A DNA stretch of 36,874 bases from Patescibacteria group bacterium. Its GTDB lineage: Bacteria; Patescibacteriota; Minisyncoccia; UBA6257; 02-FULL-45-10c. Both the position numbers and the translations under genes were made by a program. Positions within the stretch are counted from its first letter, which is position 1. Every line of letters starts with the position of its first letter. The notes below the pieces were generated by a model. The model searched no databases and was not told the DNA's origin. It was given only the letters and a program-made list of their open reading frames with translations. Below, piece after piece: positions 24,093 to 33,232 of the stretch. The stretch is from assembly GCA_028865335.1 (NCBI GenBank), contig JAGWKK010000004.1, positions 1 through 36,874 of the forward strand, given 5' to 3'.

Positions 24093-26194
24093 GCACGGCA
24101 CTGCGTTTCAGCATAGCGGCATCGGCTGCGATCCTTATCGCCGCGTTTTCGTTGACGATTTTTGCGCGCGCGCATGCGGCATCCAACGCGGCGACCATTT
24201 CATATCCGATCGCCGAGCTCGGCAGCTGCGCCAGCGCCGCCGATTGCAAGACCTATTGCGACGATCCGAGCCACGCATCGGCGTGCTTGACGTTCGCGCA
24301 GGCGCACGGCCTGGTTTCTTCCGCCGATGCGCAGCGGGTTCAGGCGATGCAGGATGTCACGAACGGTCCCGGCGGATGCAATTCGCTCGCTTCATGCCAG
24401 ACCTATTGCAACGATATCACGCATATCAACGAATGCGTTTCATATGCTGAACAGCATAACCTGATGAGCGCTTCGCAGCTTGATCAGGCGAAAAAAGTCC
24501 AGCAGGCGGTTCAGAATAATGTGAAGTTCCCGGGCGGATGCACCACTAAGGATCAATGCCAGACCTATTGCAACGATCCGAGCCATGCAAGCGAATGTCT
24601 GGCGTTTGCCCAGTCGACGGGCATTGTCAGCAGCGATCAGGCGCAGCAGGCGGCGAAGATCATGCCGTACATCCGGAGCGGCCAGGCGCCGGGCGGTTGC
24701 GCATCGCCGGAAGCGTGCCAGGCCTATTGCAGTGATCAGAGCCACGTCGATGAGTGCGCGGCATTCGCGCAGAAGGCGGGCCTTGCGACACCGGATCAGA
24801 TTGCGGCATTCAAGAAAACCGGCGGCGTCGGTCCCGGCGGATGCGTGGGGAGCGCGTGCCAGGCGTATTGCCAGCAACCTGAAAATCAGCAGACCTGTTT
24901 TGAATTCGCGCAGCAGAACGGATTGATTTCACCGCAACAGATCCAGCAGATGCAGCAAGGCCAGCAGCGGATGAAGCAGGCGCTGGAGAATTCCACCGGG
25001 GATCTGAAGACGTGTCTGACCGCTGCCGTGGGCGGCGCCGATGCGGTGCAGCAGATCGAAACCGGATCCTCTCCTTTCTTCGGCGGTCCCGAGGTCGGGA
25101 ATAAAGTAGGCGCGTGCATGCAGCAGTATCCGCCGACACCGCCTCCGCCGCCACAGGGATTCGCTTCCGGAACGCCGAGTCAGATGCCTCCGCCTCCGCC
25201 GAACGGACAATTCAATCCGAATCAAAATCCGGGAAATGGTCCGCAGGGACAGTTTCCGCCGCAAGGTTTTGCTTCAGGAACACCGCCTCAGATGCCTCCG
25301 CCGAGCGGACAATTCAATATGAATCAGAATCTTAATCAGCCGCCGTCAGGCCAGAATCAGGGAAATGTTCAGCAAGGAATGTTTCCGTTGGGCGCGCCTC
25401 AGGGGAATCAGCAGGGATTCGGCACTTTCCAGCAACCGGGACAGCAGAACCAGTTCTTCGGCGGTTTTCAGAACGGAGGACCGATGGGCGGCAATATCAG
25501 CGCTCCGCCTCAGCCGAATGCGCAAAATAATCAGAATCCGCCGCCGCAGGGACAGCAAGGATTCAGCGCTCCGGGAAATCCGCCGCAGGGAATGAACGCC
25601 ACCGGCAAACCGTATCCGCAGAACGGCGCTCCGATGCCTCAGCAAAACGGAACGATGATGCCGCCGCCCCCAAATATGCAGAGCGGACAATTCAATCCGG
25701 CTCAGATTCCGAATCAGCCGCCACAAGGGCAGGGCCAATTCCCGCCGACCGGTCAGAATGGCGCTCCGCAGGGAATGTTGCCGGGTATCCAGCCGAAATT
25801 TCCCGATATGCAGAGTCAGTTCCAAAACCAGCTTCAGCAGAATCCGGTAGATGCGTTGCGCCAGATCGGCCAGCCGAATCAACCTGATAATGGAACCGGA
25901 ACTCCTCCGCCGCCACCGCCTCCGCCATACCAAAACCAGGCAAGCGGCGCGCAGGGCATGCCTCCGCCCGGTGGGCCGCAAGGGGGTCAGCAAGGATCCG
26001 GTGCTTTTCCTCCGCCGATGCCTCCGCAAAACGGAACGATGATGGTACCTCCGCAAAATATGCAGAACGGCGCGCCACCACCTCCGCAAACCGGAACTGT
26101 AATGCCTCCGCCGAGTGGAAGTGCGACGTCACCACCTCCGCCGCCATCAAGTCCCGCGCCTGCGCCGGCTCCTTCTCCTGCCCCTACAAATTAG
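24089..26194 (+). CDS. Exported/anchored protein with five Cys-rich repeats and long Pro/Gln/Gly/Asn-rich region
   Basis: Repeats PGGCxSxxxCQxYCxDxSHxxECxxFAQxxGL, then a low-complexity P/Q/G/N tail. Confidence 0.88.
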   Translation: MSTALRFSIAASAAILIAAFSLTIFARAHAASNAATISYPIAELGSCASAADCKTYCDDPSHASACLTFAQAHGLVSSADAQRVQAMQDVTNGPGGCNSLASCQTYCNDITHINECVSYAEQHNLMSASQLDQAKKVQQAVQNNVKFPGGCTTKDQCQTYCNDPSHASECLAFAQSTGIVSSDQAQQAAKIMPYIRSGQAPGGCASPEACQAYCSDQSHVDECAAFAQKAGLATPDQIAAFKKTGGVGPGGCVGSACQAYCQQPENQQTCFEFAQQNGLISPQQIQQMQQGQQRMKQALENSTGDLKTCLTAAVGGADAVQQIETGSSPFFGGPEVGNKVGACMQQYPPTPPPPPQGFASGTPSQMPPPPPNGQFNPNQNPGNGPQGQFPPQGFASGTPPQMPPPSGQFNMNQNLNQPPSGQNQGNVQQGMFPLGAPQGNQQGFGTFQQPGQQNQFFGGFQNGGPMGGNISAPPQPNAQNNQNPPPQGQQGFSAPGNPPQGMNATGKPYPQNGAPMPQQNGTMMPPPPNMQSGQFNPAQIPNQPPQGQGQFPPTGQNGAPQGMLPGIQPKFPDMQSQFQNQLQQNPVDALRQIGQPNQPDNGTGTPPPPPPPPYQNQASGAQGMPPPGGPQGGQQGSGAFPPPMPPQNGTMMVPPQNMQNGAPPPPQTGTVMPPPSGSATSPPPPPSSPAPAPAPSPAPTN

Positions 26195-26240
26195 CTATAC
26201 TGATATTCAAAGGTCGTTTTAGAGAACGAATGTAACTTAT

Positions 26241-26537
26241 ATGGAAGAAAATAAAAAAGAAGGCATGTGCGAATCGTGCCATGAGCATATGTGCATGCGC
26301 TGCTGGTGGGGGAAATCCCGCCTCGGCCGCTGGATCGTCGCGTTGCTGCTGCTCGCGTTCGTATTCTGGTGCGGCGTGAAGATCGGCGAACTGAAATCGC
26401 GGTTTGAAACCCAGTGGGGTTATGGCTACGGCTCGAATGCTCCGGTCATGATGCGCACCTGGTCGTCAAACGGTACCGCGCCGGGCTGGAACATGATGTG
26501 GGGCTGGGATCAGTCCGCCAGTTCCTCGTCTCAGTAG
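26241..26537 (+). CDS. Small Cys/His-rich single-TM protein
   Basis: MCESCHEHMCMRCWWGK followed by WIVALLLLAFVFWCGVKIG. Confidence 0.7.
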   Translation: MEENKKEGMCESCHEHMCMRCWWGKSRLGRWIVALLLLAFVFWCGVKIGELKSRFETQWGYGYGSNAPVMMRTWSSNGTAPGWNMMWGWDQSASSSSQ

Positions 26538-26546
26538 GTTTTCCTG

Positions 26547-26576
26547 AAAACACTCCGCGCATGCGGAGTGTTTTTA
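26547..26576. terminator. Intrinsic terminator
   Basis: AAAACACTCCGC-GCAT-GCGGAGTGTTTTT. Confidence 0.9.
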
Positions 26577-26613
26577 TTTCGGGAAAGAAAAGCACCGCAT
26601 ATGAAGCGGTGCG

Positions 26614-27288
26614 CTATCGGTCGTGCCTGGTGATGGAGACCCAGACATCTTCATCCCGGGCGGTCATGGAGACGAAATGGAGGTATTCCATGCCTTGCGC
26701 CATGAGCGAATTTTCTCCGAAAATGCGGATGGCATAGCCGCGCTCTTCGTAGTAGCTGATGACCAGCGAGACGACGTCGGAGAGCCGCAGCGGCGTCGGA
26801 GTGAGAATCCGGAAATCTTCATAATACTGGTTTGCGTACGCGGAGGTTGCGGCGAGGTATCCGCCGATGCAGCTCCCGGCGGATGCGCAGGAGCGCGGTT
26901 CGCTGGCGAGCTTGAGATGAGAGCTCAGGTACTTTTCCAGCGAATCAGGGATCTCATCGATCAGAGTTCTGAGGTATCGGGAAGCGGAAGCGGTTTCTTC
27001 GGGCGTAAGCTTTTCGAAAAGGATTGCGGCGGCAACAGCTTTTTCCAGCGTTGGAAAGGAAACGAGAATCTCCTTTTCCGTGCGCTCGATCTGTCCTTTC
27101 TTGCCGTCCAGCGCCTCTTCCAGCGAGGCGATCGCATAAAATGCCGTTGATTTGAGGTAGTGTTCGTCTTTCGGGCTGACGGAAATGAGCGAGAGAAGCG
27201 TGTTGGCGATCGCCCGCTGGTCTTTCGGCCGTTCGGCGATGTTCTGCTCGATCAGGGAGATCGCTTTTTGAAGCAGGCCGGAATTCAT
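26614..27288 (-). CDS. Hypothetical protein, 224 aa
   Basis: Long ORF following a terminator; the antisense ORF 26623..27150 looks less protein-like. Confidence 0.65.
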   Translation of the reverse strand: MNSGLLQKAISLIEQNIAERPKDQRAIANTLLSLISVSPKDEHYLKSTAFYAIASLEEALDGKKGQIERTEKEILVSFPTLEKAVAAAILFEKLTPEETASASRYLRTLIDEIPDSLEKYLSSHLKLASEPRSCASAGSCIGGYLAATSAYANQYYEDFRILTPTPLRLSDVVSLVISYYEERGYAIRIFGENSLMAQGMEYLHFVSMTARDEDVWVSITRHDR

Positions 27289-27356
27289 GGCGCCTCGGTT
27301 GCTTTCAATGAGCTTATCCGTATGATAGCACAGAAATCATGTGATATAATAAAAAA

Positions 27357-27890
27357 ATGACGGATTTACGCACAACGGAAGAGCTTGCAAAGCAAATGGA
27401 CCAGGTCGGCCGGAGCTTCGATCTGATCGGCGACCATGTAGTGGTTACCGATCCCGAGGGCGCGATCGTGTATGCGAACGAAAGCGTGGTGCGGGGAACG
27501 GGCTTTACGCTTGAAGAAATTCTCGGAAGTAATCCCGGCAAGGTTTGGGGCGGGCATATGCCGAAAGAATTCTATCAGCGGATGTGGCATACCATCAAAG
27601 ACGAGAAGGATTCCTTTGTCGGCGAGGTGCATAATATCAAAAAAGACGGCACGGAATACTGGCAGGAACTGCGGATATATCCGGTGCTGGATGCGCAGAG
27701 GAATGTCGTATTCTATATCGGGCTTGAGCCGGACATCACCGCTCGCAAACAGGAAGAGTTGCGGCTCAAAGAGCGGTGTGCGGCGTTTGAACGGTTGAAT
27801 GCGGTGATGGTGAATCGGGAGCTGGTGATCATCGCTTTGCGGAAAGAAGTTGCGGATCTTCGCGATGAAGTGGCGAAATGCAAAAAGTAA
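27357..27890 (+). CDS. PAS domain protein with C-terminal coiled coil
   Basis: DHVVVTDPEGAIVYANESVVRGTGFTLEEILGSNPGKVWGGHMPKEFYQRMW...EYWQELRIYPV. Confidence 0.92.
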   Translation: MTDLRTTEELAKQMDQVGRSFDLIGDHVVVTDPEGAIVYANESVVRGTGFTLEEILGSNPGKVWGGHMPKEFYQRMWHTIKDEKDSFVGEVHNIKKDGTEYWQELRIYPVLDAQRNVVFYIGLEPDITARKQEELRLKERCAAFERLNAVMVNRELVIIALRKEVADLRDEVAKCKK

Positions 27891-27902
27891 ACATGGTTAC
27901 GC

Positions 27903-28844
27903 ATGAATGAATCCTATTACGCACAAAAGGAATTTGCGGAAAAGCACCCGAGTTTTGTTTCGCAGATCATGGGGTCGCTGCCGATCTGTCTGAAGATTTT
28001 CGATAAGGATTTCAATCTCGTCTATATCAACGCCGGCGGCATGCGCGAGCATCTGCTGACACCCGAAATGGATCTTTCAAAATTCAATTATCTTTCCACG
28101 ATCGTGGAACGCGACCGGGAGAAGGTGCGTGCAACGGCAAAGCAGGCGTTCGGCGGCGAGACCGTCTTCACCGAATTCGAACACATCCCCGGCAAGTCGC
28201 GGCAGGAGTGGTGTTTCAGCGTTCTGGCGCCGGTGCTTCGGTCAGGGAGTGACGTGGAATATATTTCCATGACCTCGCTGGACTTCACGACGTATGCGCA
28301 GGCTGAACGGATTCTGGAGCGCGAACGGCGGATGTTCAAACTGCTGCTGGACGCGAACCCGCTCTGCATCAAATGGTTTGACGGGGGACGGAAACTGATT
28401 TCGGTGAACCGCGCCGGCCGCGAAGAACATCATTTGGAAGACATGACCGAAGACGAAGTCAGAAACTGGAATTATATGGAATGCATCGAGCCGGAATACC
28501 GCAAGACCATCGATGAGAAGATCGATGCGGCGCTCAAGGGGCAGGCGTCCGGGCCGTTTCTGATCAAGCATGTTCCGGGAACGTCGACGGGAACCTGGTG
28601 CCGCTCCAATATCATTCCGGTGAATGACGAAGAGGGGAATGTCGAGCTGGTTCTGTTCACTTCGCAGGATGTCACCGAAGAAAGAGAGGCGGCGCGGGTT
28701 AAGGCGGGGCAGATGAAGGAGTTGGAAGATCTCAACAAGGTCATGATCGGGAGAGAGGTCCGGATGGCCGAGCTCAAAAAAGAAAACGAACTGCTCCGGC
28801 AGAAACTCGCGGTTTTGGAGGCGAAAAAAGCAAGTAGGCTCTAA
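27903..28844 (+). CDS. PAS domain protein (two PAS) with C-terminal coiled coil
   Basis: LKIFDKDFNLVYINAGGM..., CIKWFDGGRKLISVNRAG...; ends MIGREVRMAELKKENELLRQKL. Confidence 0.88.
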   Translation: MNESYYAQKEFAEKHPSFVSQIMGSLPICLKIFDKDFNLVYINAGGMREHLLTPEMDLSKFNYLSTIVERDREKVRATAKQAFGGETVFTEFEHIPGKSRQEWCFSVLAPVLRSGSDVEYISMTSLDFTTYAQAERILERERRMFKLLLDANPLCIKWFDGGRKLISVNRAGREEHHLEDMTEDEVRNWNYMECIEPEYRKTIDEKIDAALKGQASGPFLIKHVPGTSTGTWCRSNIIPVNDEEGNVELVLFTSQDVTEEREAARVKAGQMKELEDLNKVMIGREVRMAELKKENELLRQKLAVLEAKKASRL

Positions 28845-28847
28845 AGT

Positions 28848-28965
28848 CGAAGGTCCATAAGGTCGAAGGTCCCTGGAGCAAAAATCCATGAGGCCAATTT
28901 CTAATGCCTAATTACTGATACCTGACGACTCGGGACTCGGGACTTGCGACGTTGAGGGCACTTGA
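28848..28965. repeat. Degenerate short-period repeat tract
   Basis: AGTCGAAGGTCCATAAGGTCGAAGGTCC ... TAATGCCTAATTACTGATACCTGACGACTCGGGACTCGGGACTTGCGACG. Confidence 0.6.
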
Positions 28966-29107
28966 CCCCGCACTGAGCCGAGCGCAGCGCTTTTCACGGC
29001 GTCAGCGCGCCAGATATATAAGGTTTTCGCAGATCAGGACTGTTTCTTTGCGGTTATGACTCCAAGAAAAGCGGGAAGGCGTCGCAGCGCTCGATCTAGT
29101 GACGGGG

Positions 29108-29136
29108 TTGACTTTTCCGCGAAAGGGGTGTATACT
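29108..29136 (+). promoter_or_regulatory. Promoter of RRM gene with long leader
   Basis: TTGACT-17 nt-TATACT; about 120 nt before ATG 29260. Confidence 0.75.
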
Positions 29137-29259
29137 ACCTCAGGTAGGTTTCAATGTAAGTCTGCTCGAGGAGTTTATAAGTTTTGGTTTCGAAATTTGT
29201 AACCCGTTGACGTTGCAGAAGCAGGTCGGCCCTACGTACAAGATAAACAAACAAATTCA

Positions 29260-29556
29260 ATGGCAAAGAAATTATACGTCGGTGGATTGCCGTACTCGAC
29301 AACCCAGGACGAATTGAAAGATGAATTTTCGAAGGCAGGTGCCGTGACATCAGCAATGGTGATCATGGATAAAATGACCGGCCGCTCAAAAGGATTCGGA
29401 TTCGTGGAATACGAGTCTGATGATGATGCCGCGAAAGCGATCGAAATGTTCAATGGCCAGATGTTCGGCGGCCGTACCTTAACGGTCAACGAAGCTCGCC
29501 CGTTGGAACCGCGCGCACCGCGTGGCAACGGAGGCTATGGACGCGACCGGTTTTAA
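29260..29556 (+). CDS. RRM-type RNA-binding protein
   Basis: KLYVGGLPYSTTQDELKDEFSKAG...RSKGFGFVEYESDDDAAKAIEMFNG (RNP2 and RNP1). Confidence 0.96.
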   Translation: MAKKLYVGGLPYSTTQDELKDEFSKAGAVTSAMVIMDKMTGRSKGFGFVEYESDDDAAKAIEMFNGQMFGGRTLTVNEARPLEPRAPRGNGGYGRDRF

Positions 29557-29573
29557 TCGGTAACGTTTCACTG

Positions 29574-29602
29574 AAAACCCGCGGAACCCCGCGGGTTTTT
29601 TG
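29574..29602. terminator. Intrinsic terminator
   Basis: AAAACCCGCGG-aacc-CCGCGGGTTTTTT. Confidence 0.92.
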
Positions 29603-29647
29603 TTTTGTCCAAAAGCGTCTTCGGGGCCGACATGGTAAAATGAATGC

Positions 29648-31324
29648 ATGGATTCTCCGATTCAGGAAACTCCCGAAGGCCACCAGCTCTATAAGGAGCT
29701 TTTTGAGAATATCAATATCGGCCTCTATACCAGCACCCCGGAGGGGAAGATTTTGGACGCGAATCCGGCGCTGATCCGCATGTCCGAGGCGAAATCCAAA
29801 GATGAATTGCTCGCGCACAATATCGGCGAGGTATATCAGGATCCCGCCACGCGGAAATATGTTGTTGAGCGGATCAAAAAACAGGGATTCATCAAGGATG
29901 AGATCCTGCCGCTGGTGACGCTGCGCGGCAAGAAAGTGTGGGCTCTCACGACTGTGGTCGCCAGAAAAGGAAATGACGGCAAGACCTACTTCGACGGCGT
30001 GACCGAAGACGTGACCGAACGCGAGAATCTCCGCCGCGAACTGGTGGAGTCGGAAAAGAAATACCGCCAGCTTTTTGAAAACAGCAGCATGGCGATCTTC
30101 GTGACGACGCCGGGGCCGCAGGGGAAATTCATTGATGCGAACCCTGCTGCGCTGGAGCTTTTCGGCGTTTCGTCCATAGATGAGCTGGGAAAACACAGTC
30201 CGAGCGACTTGTATCCCAATCCTGAAGACCGCAAGCGGATCAGCGACAAGATCGAGCGGCAGGGATTCATCAAGAATGAGGAAATGCAGCTCAGGAATTT
30301 CAAAGGAACGGATTTCTGGATCCTGTCGTCGGTCAAAGTGCAGAAGGATGACGACGGCAATCAATATTTCTACGGTACCTTTTTTGACATTACCGATCGG
30401 AGGCAGGCCGAGGATCGTCTTCGTGAAAGCGAAGTGGTGCTGAGAAAATCGCAGGAGATCGCGCGATTAGGGGATTGGACCTTTGATATTTTGCATAACA
30501 AAATCGAAGGGTCGGATGAACTCTACCATATTTTCGGCCTCAAGAAGGGGGAGTTTGACGGGAACCTCGAGAAGCTGATCGCGAAGACGATCCATCCCGA
30601 TGATCGTGTGCGGGTCACGAAATCGATCGCGAATTTCGTGCTGACCGGCCAAATGGAGAATATGGAGTACCGATCCCTATTGCCGGACGGATCGGTGCAT
30701 GTGATGTGGGCGAAGCCGTTCGACTTGATCCGCGGCGTCGGCGGAGTGCCGGTCCGTCTGAGCGGTATTCTACAGGACATCACCGAACAGCGGTCCATGG
30801 AAACCAGATTGCATGAAAGCGAGGTGGTGCTGAAGAGGTCGCAGGAGGCCGCAAAATTGGGGAGCTGGACGCTGGATGTTTCCCGGAGAGAACTGCGCGC
30901 ATCCGACGAGACGCGCGCCATCCTGGGCGTCGAGAAACAGGAGAAGCCGCTGACGCTTGAGATGTTTCTGAATACATTCGTGTATCCCGATGACCGGCCG
31001 ATGGTCCAGGACCGATTCGTGAAATACGCCAAAGCGGCAAGCGGAAATCCGCCGGCGATCGAATATCGGATCGTGCGGGCTGATGGGGATGTCCGCTATG
31101 TGTCGGTCAATCCCTATGACATCGCCCGGGATGCTTCGGGAAAACCGCTGAGCATCAATGGCACCATGCAGGATATCACGAACCGGAAACAGATCGAGTT
31201 GGACCTCCAGGAGAAGGTGGACGAATTGGAACGGATGAATCAGCTGATGATCGGCCGGGAGGTCCGCATGTCTGAATTGAAGCGGGAGCTTGCCGAATTG
31301 AAGGAGCAGATGAATCAAAAATAA
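29648..31324 (+). CDS. Four-PAS protein (A-A-B-B arrangement) with C-terminal coiled coil
   Basis: Two similar N-terminal PAS units (RIKKQGFIKDEILPL / KIERQGFIKNEEMQL) and two similar B units (ESEVVLRKSQEIARLGDWT / ESEVVLKRSQEAAKLGSWT). Confidence 0.92.
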   Translation: MDSPIQETPEGHQLYKELFENINIGLYTSTPEGKILDANPALIRMSEAKSKDELLAHNIGEVYQDPATRKYVVERIKKQGFIKDEILPLVTLRGKKVWALTTVVARKGNDGKTYFDGVTEDVTERENLRRELVESEKKYRQLFENSSMAIFVTTPGPQGKFIDANPAALELFGVSSIDELGKHSPSDLYPNPEDRKRISDKIERQGFIKNEEMQLRNFKGTDFWILSSVKVQKDDDGNQYFYGTFFDITDRRQAEDRLRESEVVLRKSQEIARLGDWTFDILHNKIEGSDELYHIFGLKKGEFDGNLEKLIAKTIHPDDRVRVTKSIANFVLTGQMENMEYRSLLPDGSVHVMWAKPFDLIRGVGGVPVRLSGILQDITEQRSMETRLHESEVVLKRSQEAAKLGSWTLDVSRRELRASDETRAILGVEKQEKPLTLEMFLNTFVYPDDRPMVQDRFVKYAKAASGNPPAIEYRIVRADGDVRYVSVNPYDIARDASGKPLSINGTMQDITNRKQIELDLQEKVDELERMNQLMIGREVRMSELKRELAELKEQMNQK

Positions 31325-31332
31325 CCGGAACT

Positions 31333-33216
31333 ATGCACGCAGTGAAGAAAACGATCGGCCCGTGGTTCGCATCGCCGAGGCGTGAATACGTCATCGGCGG
31401 CGCGTTGCTGGTTCTTCTGGTTGCCGACCTGCTCCTGCCGCAGGTGAAACCGGCGATGCTGTTGTTCGCGGCGGTCGGAGCTATCCCGACGATCGTACGG
31501 GCCGTGCAGTCCGTCCGCGACCGGCACGTGACCATCGACACATTCAATATTTTCGCCATCGGCGCATCGTTTATCGTGGTGGACGCGCGATCCGCCGCTT
31601 TCATCATCCTGATGCTGACGTTCGCGGACGGATTGGATTGGTATACGGAGTCGCGGACGCATAATGCCGTGCGCGAACTGCTGCGGCTGAAACCGACGAC
31701 CGCCGTGCGCGAGCGCGGTGGCGCGATGGAGGAAGTGCCGATCGGCGAGATCGCGCAGGGCGATGTGGTGGTGGTCAAGGCCGGCTCGTATGTTCCTGTC
31801 GACGGCGTGGTGGTATTCGGCAGCGCATCGGTGAATGAGGCGGCGGTGACGGGAGAATCCGTGCCGGTGGCGAAAGTGACGGGTGATCACGTGCTGAGTT
31901 CGACGCTGAATGAATCGGGAACGATGAAGGTCCGCGCCACGCGGGTCGGCAAGGAATCGACCATCGAGCGGATGGCGGCGTTGATCCGGGAGGCGTCCAG
32001 GAACAAATCGCGCACGGAAAAACTCGCCGACCGGTTCGCGGCGATCTTCCTGCCGATCGTGCTTGTGATCGCCGGGGGAGCGTATGCGCTGACCCGGAAC
32101 ATTTCCATGACTGCCGCTATCTTTCTGGTGGCGTGCGCCGATGATATGGCGGTCGCGATTCCGCTGGCGGTGACCGCGGCGGTGGGATATGCCGCGAAGC
32201 GCGGTTTCATCGTGAAGGGAAGCGCCTGGCTTGATGCGCTCGGAAAAATCCATACGCTGGTGTTGGATAAGACGGGCACGCTGACCTACGGAACATTCGA
32301 AGTGCGTGCCGCGGAAATCGCGTCACTGGTGACGCCGGAGGCGTTCTGGGGTGCGGTGGGCAGCGCGGAAAAATATTCGGAACATCCGATCGGCCGATCG
32401 CTGTTCCATGAGGCGCTGAAGCATGCTCCGGATGTTCCCGATCCGGCTGACGTGGCGACTTATAAAGGAAGCGGTGTTGCGGTGATGGCGGCAGGTCATC
32501 GGATCGTTGTCGGGAATGAGCGGGTTTTTGATGATGAGAAAATGCTGTTCCCCGAAGCCGCGCGCAGCCGGTATGTCGCGATGCAAAAGCAATATGGCGA
32601 AACGGTTTCTTTGGTGGTCCGCGACGGAGTGTTCTGGGGCATGATTGCGGTGGCTGATGTTCCGCGCCCTGACGCGAAGGCGACGCTTGCGCAGATGAAA
32701 ACACTGGGAATTCAGCGGATCGTGATGTTCACCGGCGACAATGCGGAGGTCGCTGCGCGGGTGAGTACGGCGCTGGGTATCGATGAATATCGCGCATCCA
32801 TGAAACCGGAAGACAAGCTGGCGGGATTGGATGAATTCGAGAAGCGGGGGACGGTGGCGATGGTGGGTGACGGCATCAACGACGCTCCGTCGCTCGCGCG
32901 GGCGAGTGTCGGCATTGCGATGGGGAAAGGCGGAACGGCGGTCGCGGTGGAGGCGGCGGATGTGGTGATTCTGACCGACCGGCTGGAGCGCCTGCCCGAA
33001 ATGGTGGAACTCGGACGCCGGACCAGCAGCGTCATCCGCGGCGATATGGCGATCTGGTTCATATCCAACCTCGTGGGCTTCGCGCTGGTACTGACCGGTA
33101 TCGCGGGTCCCGCATTCGCTGCGTTCTATAATTTCGCCACCGACTTCTTCCCGTTATTCAACTCGACCCGTCTTTTCCGTCATGTGCGCCGGGTGAAGAA
33201 CCGGAAGGCCGCATAA
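31333..33216 (+). CDS. Heavy-metal-type (P1B-like) P-type ATPase with non-canonical TM motif
   Basis: TGES, DKTGTLTYG, SEHPIGRSL (HP locus), GDGINDAPSL; CADDMAVAIP in place of a CPC-like motif. Confidence 0.92.
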   Translation: MHAVKKTIGPWFASPRREYVIGGALLVLLVADLLLPQVKPAMLLFAAVGAIPTIVRAVQSVRDRHVTIDTFNIFAIGASFIVVDARSAAFIILMLTFADGLDWYTESRTHNAVRELLRLKPTTAVRERGGAMEEVPIGEIAQGDVVVVKAGSYVPVDGVVVFGSASVNEAAVTGESVPVAKVTGDHVLSSTLNESGTMKVRATRVGKESTIERMAALIREASRNKSRTEKLADRFAAIFLPIVLVIAGGAYALTRNISMTAAIFLVACADDMAVAIPLAVTAAVGYAAKRGFIVKGSAWLDALGKIHTLVLDKTGTLTYGTFEVRAAEIASLVTPEAFWGAVGSAEKYSEHPIGRSLFHEALKHAPDVPDPADVATYKGSGVAVMAAGHRIVVGNERVFDDEKMLFPEAARSRYVAMQKQYGETVSLVVRDGVFWGMIAVADVPRPDAKATLAQMKTLGIQRIVMFTGDNAEVAARVSTALGIDEYRASMKPEDKLAGLDEFEKRGTVAMVGDGINDAPSLARASVGIAMGKGGTAVAVEAADVVILTDRLERLPEMVELGRRTSSVIRGDMAIWFISNLVGFALVLTGIAGPAFAAFYNFATDFFPLFNSTRLFRHVRRVKNRKAA

Positions 33217-33232
33217 GTGCTATACTATATAT

